Of a DNA stretch of 64,000 bases, positions 8,745 through 17,948 are shown piece after piece. Every line of letters starts with the position of its first letter. The first letter of the stretch is position 1. This DNA is from Haladaptatus sp. DYF46. GTDB taxonomy: Archaea; Halobacteriota; Halobacteria; Halobacteriales; Haladaptataceae. The stretch lies in assembly GCF_021083305.1 (NCBI RefSeq), contig NZ_JAJFAY010000002.1, forward strand, positions 186,001 to 250,000, written 5' to 3'. The position numbers and the translations under genes are program-made. Below the pieces are notes generated by a model that searched no databases, had not been told where the DNA came from, and worked only from the letters and a program-made list of their open reading frames with translations.

Positions 8745-9601
8745 CGCGCCACCCCCTCGAACTTGTACCAGCGAAGGAGGCTCAGATTGAGCATGTACGT
8801 GTTCATCAGGTCGGTCGCCAGTCCCATCACGAGGACGGTACCGATGGCCGTGAGCAGGCCGATCTGGAAGATGTACGCCACGATTGTCATTACCGCCATC
8901 GCGGCGAGCGACGTGACCGTCATCGTCACGCCGGTCCGCATCGCGCGGTACGTGCTCTCGTAGAAGCCGCCGGACCGACGAAGGACGTGGTTGTTGAGCA
9001 GGATGTCGGAGTCCACGCTATACCCGATGAGCATCAGGAGCGCGGCCACGGTCCCCAGCGAGAGTTCGATGCCGAAGACGTTCATCAGCGCGACCGGAAT
9101 CACGATATCGCTGAACGCGGAGATAACGACGGCGATGGAGGGAACGAACGACCGGAACATGAGAAAGACGATGATGCTCATGCCCGCGAACGCCGCCACG
9201 ATGCCGTAGATGGCGAGCTGTTGGGAGTTGGACCCGAAGCTCGCGGAGGTGCTCTGTACCGAGAGCACCTCGTATCCGGCGCTGTTCGCTTGGGACGTGA
9301 GCGAACTCGTATCCGTATCCTGGAACGTAACGATATATTCGTTGTTTGATGTCGCCGACGGCGTCACCGACGCGACGTCCGAATCAAAAGCAGTCTGAAT
9401 CTGGGACTGCGACGCGGTCGTCTGCACTCTCATTTCGGTTCCGCCCGTAAAATCGATGCCCGGCGTCACTGGTGCGCCGGTGGCCACATACCAACCGGCG
9501 ATAACAAGCAACGCCAGCACGAGAATGGCGAGGGGAATCCCCGCAAGTTGCCGATTCGAGTACCGGGTGTAATCGACCTCCGGTACTTGAAACTCTACCA
9601 T
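8741..9601 (-). CDS. secF: Protein-export membrane protein SecF
   Basis: This 286-residue partner of SecD comes first in the operon. It has a first helix after a short cytoplasmic start, then the PGIDFTGGTEMRV motif and a periplasmic-type domain. Five helices follow, with the family signature IGYSVDSDILLNNHVLRR. The promoter must lie in the 131-bp divergent spacer shared with the gene at 9733. Confidence 0.95.
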   Translation of the reverse strand: MVEFQVPEVDYTRYSNRQLAGIPLAILVLALLVIAGWYVATGAPVTPGIDFTGGTEMRVQTTASQSQIQTAFDSDVASVTPSATSNNEYIVTFQDTDTSSLTSQANSAGYEVLSVQSTSASFGSNSQQLAIYGIVAAFAGMSIIVFLMFRSFVPSIAVVISAFSDIVIPVALMNVFGIELSLGTVAALLMLIGYSVDSDILLNNHVLRRSGGFYESTYRAMRTGVTMTVTSLAAMAVMTIVAYIFQIGLLTAIGTVLVMGLATDLMNTYMLNLSLLRWYKFEGVAR

Positions 9602-9732
9602 AACCGATGGGTGCGTGACGACCCTGAATAAGCCTTCTTAATTACTACTGGACAACCCATCAGGTAAAACCACCAACACGAAACGTGAAAACCGCACGAA
9701 GGCATAATTGCCTCCGGCCCCTTGCACTACCT

Positions 9733-10086
9733 ATGTCGGGGACGAACACGAAAACCGAGCGCGAACCGGAGAGCGAACAGGCGACCCGAGTCATCGTCTC
9801 GTATCCGGAGGACTTGAGCGACTGGGGGCGCTTTCAGGTCGGGACGAGACACTTCAAGGCGTACCTCGGGAAGACCAAAGGTGCCGTTCGCGAGGGTGAC
9901 GTCTGGGAGGAGTTCCTCGACGTCGGCTGTTGTGGCGACACGCTCGACGTGCCGCTTCGCGTCGAACGGGTCGAAGGTGGCGACCGGATGGGACCGGACA
10001 CCACCATCGACTACGACGTTCGGGAGGCCTGTGGAATCCGCGGTGGGTGGCAGGTCCAGAGCGCGGACGGACCGAACGAGGTCTAA
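9733..10086 (+). CDS. Conserved haloarchaeal hypothetical protein
   Basis: This 117-residue soluble acidic protein starts MSGTNTKTE; the ATG at 9733 follows a short AT-rich leader and is preferred to an ATG 16 codons upstream. It contains GTRHFKAYLGKTKGAV, an adjacent CC pair in VGCCGD and a later single Cys. No catalytic signature is recognisable. Its stop overlaps the stop of the convergent kinase gene by four bases. Confidence 0.6.
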   Translation: MSGTNTKTEREPESEQATRVIVSYPEDLSDWGRFQVGTRHFKAYLGKTKGAVREGDVWEEFLDVGCCGDTLDVPLRVERVEGGDRMGPDTTIDYDVREACGIRGGWQVQSADGPNEV

Positions 10087-10970
10087 TACCGCTCGTCGAG
10101 GAACGCCTCGACGCGCTCGGGGGTCGGGGCCGTTCGTGCTCCCGCCGCCATCGCGGTCAGCGCGCCGCAGGCGTTGGCGTACTCCAGCGCCCGCTCGTAA
10201 TCGTTCGAATCGAGCAACGTCGCGATGAACCCGGCGGCGAAGGCGTCGCCAGAACCGGTCGAATCGACCGACTCGACCCCGAATCCGGGGTGCGTGTAGA
10301 CGCCCTTCGTCGTATCGACCCGCGCACCCCTGCGTCCGTGCTTGATGACGACGACGCGACCGTGGAGTTCCGAGGATGGGTGTTCCAGATCGCCGTCGAG
10401 AATCGTCGCCGCTTCGCGGTCGTTGAGAAACACGACGTCGGAGTAGGCGAGCGCCCGCGAGAAGTCCCGTTCGGCGAGGCGACGGCCGGGGTCGAAGCTC
10501 ACGGATAGGTCGGCCTCGGTCGCGATTCGTGCGAGTTCGGCCGCCGTCTCCGGGCGTTGGCTGGTGAGATGGAGGTGCTCTGCCCCCGTAACGTACTCGG
10601 GGCGGACGTCCTCGGGCGCGATGGTCTCGTTCGCCCCCTCGTTTCCGAGAACCATCACCTCGCCGCCCTCGTCCACGATGAGGTACTTGGTCGTGGTCTC
10701 GATACCCGCGACTTCGATGACGTGGGTACAGTCCACGCCGGCGTTCGTGAGTTCGCGCCGAACCAACAACCCGTGTTCGTCGGACCCGATGCTGCCGACT
10801 AAACCGGTCGAAACGTCCATGCCCGCGAGCGCCGCGGCGACGTTCGCGGCGCTTCCACCGCCGGAGCGTTGCTGTGAGGTGATGCGCGCCTCGCCGTCTG
10901 GTTCGGGCAGGGCGTCCACGCTCAGCGTCACGTCCCAGTTGATGTGGCCCGCGGTTACGACTCGAACCAT
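10083..10970 (-). CDS. PfkB-family carbohydrate kinase (candidate ribose-1-phosphate kinase)
   Basis: This 295-residue kinase has the N-terminal PfkB signature GGGSAANVA (37-45) and the C-terminal signature DSTGSGDAFAAGF with the catalytic Asp. It phosphorylates a sugar or sugar phosphate with ATP. Haloarchaea break down nucleoside ribose through ribose 1,5-bisphosphate. The nearby isomerase for that compound, one gene upstream on the same strand, makes ribose-1-phosphate kinase an attractive assignment. That substrate is inferred from context; ribokinase or another sugar kinase is possible. Confidence 0.75.
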   Translation of the reverse strand: MVRVVTAGHINWDVTLSVDALPEPDGEARITSQQRSGGGSAANVAAALAGMDVSTGLVGSIGSDEHGLLVRRELTNAGVDCTHVIEVAGIETTTKYLIVDEGGEVMVLGNEGANETIAPEDVRPEYVTGAEHLHLTSQRPETAAELARIATEADLSVSFDPGRRLAERDFSRALAYSDVVFLNDREAATILDGDLEHPSSELHGRVVVIKHGRRGARVDTTKGVYTHPGFGVESVDSTGSGDAFAAGFIATLLDSNDYERALEYANACGALTAMAAGARTAPTPERVEAFLDERY

Positions 10971-11043
10971 GACATCCCTCCGGAGCGGTTCGTGGGCGGC
11001 ATACCGTTCGTGGTACCCATCAGTGGTAAAAAATCCTGCCGAC

Positions 11044-11862
11044 TTAGCCCGTGATGGCGAACAGGATGAGGTTGTGCGCACCGGGTCCCAGTCCGACGGC
11101 GGCGACGACGCCCAAGAGGAGATAGCCCTCCGCGGGTTCTTCGGCGACGTAATCCGCGAACAGGAGGACGACGAACTCCGCGATGGCGAGTTTTACGAGG
11201 ACGAACAGCCAACCGACTCCGACCGAGTTCGATATGGGAAGCGAATGGGCGATTTCGAGGATGGCTTGCGAGAGCGGCGTTTTCTCGCGGAAGTCGAGAA
11301 CGTCGATGCCGACGGCCGTCGAGACGCCGTCCAACGCGTGGGCGAACAGCGTGAGGGCACCGACCGCACCGGTGATGATGGCGACGTCGGGATAGAAGAA
11401 CTGCGTCGCCACCCAGAGGACCCCCGTCAGAACCACGGCGACGACGAGCGCGACGAACGGCCAGAACAGCCGGAGACTGCCGTGCTGGATCCCGTACCAG
11501 AATGCGACGAGGAGGACGACGACGACGCCCGACATCCCGACGCCGGCGAGGACGCGCGGGACGGGAACTCGAAGCCGATAGAGCGAGAGCAACCAGACGC
11601 CCCCGGCCAAAGCGAACGTCGTAAGGTAGACGGCGGGCGTTCCGAACAACGGAAGCAGGACGTCCGGAATCGGCGTGCCCGGAACCTGATACAGCGCGTT
11701 CAGTCCCGCACCGACGACCATCCACGGTGCGAGCGACACGATGGTCCGCTCCGAGATGGTCGGTTCCGCACGTCGAAGCGACCAGATGACCGCGACGACG
11801 ACCAGCAAAAGCGGCAGAAGATACGATAGTGGGGGAAGCGCAAACCCGTCCGGCAGTACCAT
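11044..11862 (-). CDS. DUF63 family membrane protein
   Basis: This 272-residue protein has about seven or eight hydrophobic helices and conserved polar stretches such as AHALDGVSTAVG and VLDFREKTPLS, which fit the archaeal DUF63 family. Its function is unknown. It lies between the PfkB kinase and the ribose-1,5-bisphosphate isomerase on the same strand, with 74-bp and 100-bp gaps. A role in nucleoside or sugar uptake is possible but not shown. Confidence 0.75.
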   Translation of the reverse strand: MVLPDGFALPPLSYLLPLLLVVVAVIWSLRRAEPTISERTIVSLAPWMVVGAGLNALYQVPGTPIPDVLLPLFGTPAVYLTTFALAGGVWLLSLYRLRVPVPRVLAGVGMSGVVVVLLVAFWYGIQHGSLRLFWPFVALVVAVVLTGVLWVATQFFYPDVAIITGAVGALTLFAHALDGVSTAVGIDVLDFREKTPLSQAILEIAHSLPISNSVGVGWLFVLVKLAIAEFVVLLFADYVAEEPAEGYLLLGVVAAVGLGPGAHNLILFAITG

Positions 11863-11961
11863 ACTCCGACACGCGAACGGAGGTGTGGAAAGGTTTGCGG
11901 TCTGTGTGCTCCCTTTGCAAGGGGCGGAACGAGCAGACGGTCACCGTTTCGTCTGTCGGTT

Positions 11962-12921
11962 TTACGGCTCGTCCCACGGTTCACCGTTCTGTTGTTCTCC
12001 GAACATCTCTCGCATCAGCGTCACGATGCTTTCCGGCGGGAACTGTCCCCGTTCGGTGACGATGGCGTCCACGTATCGCGGCGGGGTCACGTCGAACGCC
12101 GGGTTCTCGACGCGGACGTTGCCGACCTTCGACCGTTCGTCGTCGGGAAGGATTTCTCGCGGATCGCGCATCTCGATTTCGACGGTGTGACCCGTCATGG
12201 TCCCCGGATGGAGTTTCAGCGTCTGTGCCGCGACCATGATCGGAACGCCGCGTTCGCGGGCGTTCACGGCCAGACCCGAGGTACCGACCTTGTTGATGAC
12301 GCTCCCGTCCGCCGCGATGGAGTCCGCGCCGACGAGCACGTGGTCGGCGTCGTCCAGATATCGGCGGGCCGCGTTGTCGACGATGAGCGTGACGGGGACG
12401 TCCCAGTCGCGCAACTGACGGGCGGTGATGTGGCCCTGTTTTCGGGGCCGCGTTTCCTTCACGATGGCGCTGATTTCCTTGCCGTCGTCCAGCGCGCGGT
12501 GGACGCAGGAGAGCGCGTCCGTCGAGTGGCAGTGGGTCATGATGGTGTCGCCGTCGCGGAGGCGGTTCGCGCCGATTTGGCCGAGATTGTCCTGTGCTTG
12601 GTCGAGTTCCCGCCGGAACTCGACGACGGTCGAAACGATGCTTTCGCGCAGTTCCTCGACGGTATCCCCCTTCATTCCCCGCAGGACGTAGCGCAGTGCG
12701 TTCGGAAGGCTGACCGCGGTCGGTCGGGTTTCGTGGAGTCTCCGGGCGGCGGCGCGAATCTCGGCGCGGAACTCCTCCGGGGAGTCCGCCTCGCTGGCTT
12801 GTGCCTGTTCGCCGATGGCCGCCGCCGCGGCGTCCGCGATGGTCGCCGCGCCGCGGATTTCCATCTCGGCGATGTCGTCCGCGGCGGTGGCGACGGAGGG
12901 GGTTACGTCGGGGTCATTCAT
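11962..12921 (-). CDS. Ribose 1,5-bisphosphate isomerase
   Basis: This eIF2B-like protein of 319 residues converts ribose 1,5-bisphosphate to ribulose 1,5-bisphosphate. The predicted catalytic residues are Cys131 in THCHST and Asp200 in VGADSI, placed almost as in the Thermococcus enzyme. In methanogens and Thermococcus the product feeds type III RuBisCO. In haloarchaea a non-carboxylating variant has been described that dephosphorylates and cleaves it. No RuBisCO gene is in this window. eIF2B alpha/beta relatives are the main alternative, but the HCHST motif favours the isomerase. Confidence 0.88.
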   Translation of the reverse strand: MNDPDVTPSVATAADDIAEMEIRGAATIADAAAAAIGEQAQASEADSPEEFRAEIRAAARRLHETRPTAVSLPNALRYVLRGMKGDTVEELRESIVSTVVEFRRELDQAQDNLGQIGANRLRDGDTIMTHCHSTDALSCVHRALDDGKEISAIVKETRPRKQGHITARQLRDWDVPVTLIVDNAARRYLDDADHVLVGADSIAADGSVINKVGTSGLAVNARERGVPIMVAAQTLKLHPGTMTGHTVEIEMRDPREILPDDERSKVGNVRVENPAFDVTPPRYVDAIVTERGQFPPESIVTLMREMFGEQQNGEPWDEP

Positions 12922-13135
12922 GTGCGATTCTACGGCGTTCGGGATGAAAAAGATGGTCCGGCGGAAATTCTACCTTCACGGCAGTTACACGGGGGACATG
13001 GATTTCGACACGACGGTAGCCGTCTCGGGGTCGCTAATGGGCGTCGCCGCAGACCACTTCTCCAAACTTTGAGACCCACCGGGTCGTATCCCGTGGATGG
13101 CGGGATTTTTACCGGGGCGGGCCATCCACCCCGCT

Positions 13136-13771
13136 ATGAACGAATCCGAACTCGCTGCAAAAATCGACCACACGGTGTTGGGACCGGAGACGACGCTCGC
13201 GGACGTGCAGGAGGTACTGGACGACGCCAAGGAGTACGGGATGAACGCCTGCATCCCGCCGTGCTACGTCGCGGAGGCCGCCGAGTACGCGCCCGACGTG
13301 ACCCTCGCGACCGTCGTCGGGTTCCCGCACGGGCAGCACGCGACGGACGCCAAGCGCGACGAAGGGGTCGGCGCGTGGGACGACGGCGCGGACGAGTTGG
13401 ACATGGTCATCAACGTCGGGCGACTGAAGGCCGGCGACCACGACGCGGTGCGGGCCGACATCGAGGAACTCGTCGCCGCCGTGCCGATTCCCGTGAAGGT
13501 CATCATCGAGACGGCGCTCCTCACGGACGAGGAGAAACACGACGCCTGCCGCTTGGCCAAGGAGGCGGACGCGGCGTTCGTCAAGACCTCGACGGGATTC
13601 GCGGACGGCGGCGCGGAGATCGAGGACGTGGAACTGATGGCGGAGTACCTCCCCGTCAAGGCGAGCGGCGGTATCGGCGACTACGAAAAAGCGAAGGCCA
13701 TGCTCGACGCTGGCGCGGAGCGCATCGGCGCGAGCAGCGGCGTCGAAATCGTCGAGGACTTCCGCGGGTAG
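13136..13771 (+). CDS. deoC: Deoxyribose-phosphate aldolase
   Basis: DeoC splits 2-deoxyribose 5-phosphate into acetaldehyde and glyceraldehyde 3-phosphate during deoxynucleoside breakdown. The 211-residue TIM barrel has the Schiff-base Lys150 (VKTSTGF), Lys175 (VKASGGI) and Asp89 (DMVINV). The start [15 protein letters not shown] at 13136 fits the family; an upstream ATG adds 13 unlikely residues. It faces away from the ribose-bisphosphate isomerase, and together these genes suggest a nucleoside-sugar catabolic neighbourhood. Confidence 0.93.
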   Translation: MNESELAAKIDHTVLGPETTLADVQEVLDDAKEYGMNACIPPCYVAEAAEYAPDVTLATVVGFPHGQHATDAKRDEGVGAWDDGADELDMVINVGRLKAGDHDAVRADIEELVAAVPIPVKVIIETALLTDEEKHDACRLAKEADAAFVKTSTGFADGGAEIEDVELMAEYLPVKASGGIGDYEKAKAMLDAGAERIGASSGVEIVEDFRG

Positions 13772-13802
13772 ATACCGCTGACCTCCCCGCAGAACTCCCC
13801 CT

Positions 13803-14534
13803 TTAGTCGTCGTCGTCGCTCGGTTGCGGACTCGGAGTGCCCTGTCGAGCCCTGCTCATCCACCCGTCGATGTGCTCGGCGACGTAGTCCCGTCCACCCC
13901 ACCCGAACGCGATGCCGGCACCGATGGCGATGGCGGCCGCGAAGCCCCACGCGAGGGCGCGAGCGAACAGGTAGAGGATTCCCACGTCGATTCCCATCGT
14001 GTCTAGACCGATGACAATGGCGGTGAAGTACAGGAACAGTCGGGTCCCCGTGGCGAACCAATTGGTGTAGTCGGTGTGAGTCGCCGCACGGGTTCGCATG
14101 ATGGCGTCGCCGATGAAGTCGGCCACGACGAAGCCCAGGATGATGACCAGCAGTCCCGCGACGAGCGCCGGCAGATACGACACCGCCGCCGCCACCCACA
14201 ACGATAGCCTGGGAATGGCGAGTACGTTCGCCGCCGCGAGGATCGCCAACGCGTAGATGAACCAGGCGGCAAGCTTGCCGAACGCGCCGGACACCGCGCT
14301 CTCCGTTCCGCCGAGCATTCGACCCAGCGGCGTGTCGAGCACCATTCTGTCGAGTTCTATCCTGTCTGCGATTCTACGGACGACGGCCGCCGCACCACGT
14401 CCGATGACCCACCCGATGAGCAGGATGACGACCGCACCGACGAGGCGCGGAATCAACGCGATGAACCCCGATACGGGGTCCTGAAGCCATCCGGGAAGCC
14501 CACCTACTTGTAAGACGATATCGTATTGTGTCAT
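13803..14534 (-). CDS. Conserved-TM-helix membrane protein related to MscS channels
   Basis: This 243-residue protein has repeated hydrophobic helices of the type annotated as conserved TM helix in small mechanosensitive-channel relatives: LVGAVVILLIGWVIGR, then LVAGLLVIILGFVVADFIGD. It ends in a short acidic tail. It lacks the beta-domain of true MscS, so channel function is uncertain. I chose MTQYDIVL at 14534 because a longer start adds a basic leader with no homology. Confidence 0.7.
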   Translation of the reverse strand: MTQYDIVLQVGGLPGWLQDPVSGFIALIPRLVGAVVILLIGWVIGRGAAAVVRRIADRIELDRMVLDTPLGRMLGGTESAVSGAFGKLAAWFIYALAILAAANVLAIPRLSLWVAAAVSYLPALVAGLLVIILGFVVADFIGDAIMRTRAATHTDYTNWFATGTRLFLYFTAIVIGLDTMGIDVGILYLFARALAWGFAAAIAIGAGIAFGWGGRDYVAEHIDGWMSRARQGTPSPQPSDDDD

Positions 14535-14837
14535 GTTTCGTTCTCTCCCCCACGCAGTCGCGTGGTTCACCTGTTGATTGGACTATAGCCAGTTTGTTGT
14601 TGGCCGCCTAAATCGGGAGAAGGACGGAGTAACGTCGAATGAGATCGACCGGTTTTCACGAACGATACTGTCGGAAGGAAAAGACACCCGAAACGAAAAT
14701 GGCGGATGTCCGACCGTTGAAAGGGAAGCGAGAACTCCCTGAAAAGTCAGCTTTCCCCGGGATTGAGCCGCCTCGGCGTGCGAGGATACGAACCATTACC
14801 GTCGGATGTGGGACCGGTGACAGGAGCCGCCGGGCAC

Positions 14838-16049
14838 TCAGTCCTCTCGGAGTGCGTACAGCATCGGCGCGTCTTCGCCCGGATCGGTGGCGGCGAACAG
14901 CGTCCCGTCCGCGACGGCGAACGCGTCCCGAACCGGGCCGTCGAGACGGAGTTTCCACCGCTTCGCGCCGAATCGGGTGTCACCGACGCCCGACCCGCCG
15001 CTCGTTTTGATGCCGTACATCGTCCCGCTTCCGTCGCCGACGTACACGGTATCGCCCGCAACCGCCGGTGAACACGTGCTGACCTCGGAAAGCCCGAACG
15101 ACCACCGTGACTCGCCGGAGTTGGCGTTGACGGCGTGGAGTTCGTCGCCGGTAACACCGAAAACCGTCCCGTCGGCGATGGCGAGATGCATGGAGACGTT
15201 ACCGCCGCGTTCCGTCTTCCACCTCGTGCCGCCCGCTCCCGCGTTGGTGTCGAGACAAAACACCTGTCCCTTGAAACCGGGGACGTACAGCGACTGTTGG
15301 ATGACTGTCGGTGCGGCGGTAATGACACTTGGGAGTTTCCGCCGCCACATCTTTCCAGCACCATTTAAAATAGAAAAGGAGTACACCTCCCCCCAGTACG
15401 TCACGGCGAACAACAGTTGGTCGTGGGCCAACGCCAACGGTGCCTCGATTTCCCCGTACACCTGCTCCTTCCAGCGTTCTTCGTTGGTCTCTAAATCGAA
15501 GCAGTGAATCCAACCTTCGTCCCCGGCGGCGAACAACGACTCGCCGTCGGAGTCGAGTCGAGGGGCGGCCGAACCGCTCCCATTCGTCTCGAACCGTCTT
15601 CGTTTCGCTCCGGTCTTCAGGTCCAAGGCCGTTATCTCCCCTGAACAAGTCACGTAGACAGTTCCGTCCTTCACGGTCGGTTCCGCCCAGACGTTGTCAT
15701 CGTCCGGCGGTCGGTACTCCCACAGCTGTTTTCCGTCCTTCGCATCATGGCACGCCAGCCGGTCGGAATTGGGAATCAAAACGTGATTTCCGGCGACGAC
15801 CGGCGGACCCATCCGCTGGCCGACCCGCGTCTTCCACGCCACTTTCGGTGTCGAACGCGGGCCGCGGCCGTTCGGGTTGTATCCCGTGTTTCGCCCGTCG
15901 TGTCCAGCAGTCGGCCAGTCGGTCCGGTCCCCGGCGGCGTAGGCCGCGTCATCCGACCGAGATTCGGTGGACGTACAGCCAGCAGTGGCGGAGATGGTCG
16001 CTGCCACACCGAGAGCGGAGAGAAATTCCCGTCGTGATGGAGAGCGCAT
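14838..16049 (-). CDS. Tat lipoprotein with PQQ-like beta-propeller
   Basis: The signal has twin arginines R6-R7 (RREFLSALG) and a lipobox ending at Cys25. The remaining 378 residues contain repeated WD/PQQ-like blades, such as GKQLWEYRP, LVYVGDGSGTMYG-like and KRWKLRLDGPV elements, which form an eight-bladed propeller. Such haloarchaeal proteins sit on the outer membrane face and may act as scaffolds or in electron transfer. No PQQ-enzyme active site is evident. Confidence 0.85.
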   Translation of the reverse strand: MRSPSRREFLSALGVAATISATAGCTSTESRSDDAAYAAGDRTDWPTAGHDGRNTGYNPNGRGPRSTPKVAWKTRVGQRMGPPVVAGNHVLIPNSDRLACHDAKDGKQLWEYRPPDDDNVWAEPTVKDGTVYVTCSGEITALDLKTGAKRRRFETNGSGSAAPRLDSDGESLFAAGDEGWIHCFDLETNEERWKEQVYGEIEAPLALAHDQLLFAVTYWGEVYSFSILNGAGKMWRRKLPSVITAAPTVIQQSLYVPGFKGQVFCLDTNAGAGGTRWKTERGGNVSMHLAIADGTVFGVTGDELHAVNANSGESRWSFGLSEVSTCSPAVAGDTVYVGDGSGTMYGIKTSGGSGVGDTRFGAKRWKLRLDGPVRDAFAVADGTLFAATDPGEDAPMLYALRED

Positions 16050-16166
16050 TACGAATCTTTTTTGATAGGAAATAATAAGTTTTCTCCTCGTCGAACCGTG
16101 TACTCATCCCACGGTTTGACCCGCAATCGTCGCCCTTTTGCTCGCGTAGCCGAAATCGAGGAGTGA

Positions 16167-17420
16167 ATGGCCCGGTATCACATCGAAACGTACGGCTGTA
16201 CCTCGAACCGCGGCGAGAGTCGCCAGATAGAGTCCGCGCTGCGCGACGCTGGCCACTACCGCGTCGAGGGTCCCGAACAGGCCGACGTTGCGATAATGAA
16301 CACATGTACTGTCGTGGAGAAGACGGAGCGGAACATGGTTCGCCGGGCGAAAGAACTGCAATCGGAGACGGCGGACCTCATCATCACCGGGTGTATGGCG
16401 CTGGCGCAGGGCGACGAGTTCCGAACCGAGGACGTGAACGCCCAGATCATGCACTGGGACGACGTGCCGACGGCGGTCACGAACGGCGAGTGTCCGACCC
16501 CCGGCCCCGGCGTCGAACCCGTGTTGGACGGCGTGGTCGGCATCCTGCCCATCGCGCGAGGCTGTATGTCCGATTGCTCGTACTGCATCACGAAGCACGC
16601 GACGGGGAAGATCGACTCGCCGTCCGTCGAGGAGAACGTCGAGAAGGCCCGCGCGCTCGTCCACACGGGCGCGAAGGAACTCAGGATTACCGGGCAGGAC
16701 ACCGGCGTCTACGGCTGGGACCGCGGCGAGCGGAAACTGCACGTCCTGTTGGACCGCATCTGCAACGAAATCGAGGGCGACTTTCGGGTCCGCGTCGGCA
16801 TGGCGAACCCGAAGGGCGTTCACGGCATCCGCGAGGAACTCGCGCAAGTCTTTGCTGAAAACGAAAAACTGTACAACTTCATCCACGCGCCGGTCCAGTC
16901 CGGGTCGAACGACGTCCTCGGCGACATGCGCCGCCAGCATCAGGTCGAGGAGTACGTGGAAATCGTGGAGACGTTCGACGAGTATCTCGACTACTGGACG
17001 CTCTCGACGGACTTCATCGTCGGTTTCCCGACCGAAACCGATGCGGACCACGAACAGAGCATGGCACTCCTCCGGGAAACGCGCCCCGAAAAGCTCAACG
17101 TCACCCGCTTCTCCAAGCGCCCGAACACCGACGCCGCGAAGATGAAGGGCCTCGGCGGCACCAAAAAGAAGGAGCGCTCGAAGGCCATGTCCGAACTCAA
17201 GATGGACATCGTCGGCGCGGCCTACGGCGATATGGTCGGCACCGAAAAGCGCGTCATGGTCGTGGAGGAAGGCACCGGCGACTCCGTCAAGTGCCGCGAC
17301 GAGGCCTACCGCCAAATCATCGTCCAGCACGCCACCGACCACGGCATCGAACCCGGCGACTTCCTCGACGTGGAAGTCACCAGCCACCAGACCGTCTACG
17401 CATTCGGAACGCCGGTCTGA
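16167..17420 (+). CDS. mtaB: tRNA t6A37 methylthiotransferase (MtaB/CDKAL1 type)
   Basis: This radical SAM enzyme converts t6A37 to ms2t6A37 in tRNAs that read ANN codons. The N-terminal UPF0004 domain has three cluster cysteines, Cys11, Cys47 and Cys76. The radical SAM motif CMSDCSYC supplies Cys133, Cys137 and Cys140. A C-terminal TRAM domain ends the 417 residues. Archaeal members group with eukaryotic CDKAL1 rather than MiaB. No partner gene adjoins it. Confidence 0.92.
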   Translation: MARYHIETYGCTSNRGESRQIESALRDAGHYRVEGPEQADVAIMNTCTVVEKTERNMVRRAKELQSETADLIITGCMALAQGDEFRTEDVNAQIMHWDDVPTAVTNGECPTPGPGVEPVLDGVVGILPIARGCMSDCSYCITKHATGKIDSPSVEENVEKARALVHTGAKELRITGQDTGVYGWDRGERKLHVLLDRICNEIEGDFRVRVGMANPKGVHGIREELAQVFAENEKLYNFIHAPVQSGSNDVLGDMRRQHQVEEYVEIVETFDEYLDYWTLSTDFIVGFPTETDADHEQSMALLRETRPEKLNVTRFSKRPNTDAAKMKGLGGTKKKERSKAMSELKMDIVGAAYGDMVGTEKRVMVVEEGTGDSVKCRDEAYRQIIVQHATDHGIEPGDFLDVEVTSHQTVYAFGTPV

Positions 17421-17647
17421 GACGGAGAGCCGTTTTGCACCACTTTTCCGAAGTCCGTCGCCGAGAGGGTCCCGTGCGATTCGACTTCTGCCATGGCGCA
17501 CGCTGGCACAGCCCTGAGGACACCTCGTCCGAGGGGCTGTACCGATAGCGTGCGAGGGATGAGCACCGGAACGAAGTGAGGAGCGCAATCGGTTGGGGAG
17601 GGAGTGGCTGATGCGGTGCTGTGCTGTCACGGGTGGATTGAAAGGGG

Positions 17648-17746
17648 CCGTCCGGTCGCGCTTGCATGGTTACTGTGCGGGCAACTATTCTGGCCGAACG
17701 TAGCGGAGAGGCCAGAATATCCCGCACAGCGGCCGCGACTGGACGG
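17648..17746. ncRNA. Long stacked hairpin in a 528-bp gene-free stretch
   Basis: Three nested helices form one rod about 99 nt long. Thirteen pairs (one G-U) join 648-660 to 734-746; CTGTGCGGG (17673-17681) pairs with CCCGCACAG; and TATTCTGGCC (17686-17695) pairs with GGCCAGAATA. A smaller hairpin lies at 17508-17540. Between them is GC-rich sequence with the phrase GGATTGAAAGGGGCC. I recall similar phrases between genes in other haloarchaea, so this may be a dispersed repeat or a structured RNA. No protein frame fits the stretch 17421-17948. Confidence 0.45.
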
Positions 17747-17948
17747 GGGCTTTCTGGGACGTTAACTCAGTTGTTGCATTCACAGTGAAGTCAAAACCAC
17801 TGCCTAGCGAGCGGGTGGGGACTTTCGAGGATACCCCATCTCCACCGAAACCATCAGCAACGGACTCACCAGAACGGAACCGAAGGATGCGGTTTCGGGA
17901 TAGTCACAGACAGAAAACATATATCCAGTTACGTAAAATTCGTGACCG

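Noticed and set aside
13002-13072. Short plus-strand frame (MDFDTTVAVSGS) before deoC
   Set aside because: Only 24 codons, no clear promoter or conservation signal; it may be part of the deoC leader.
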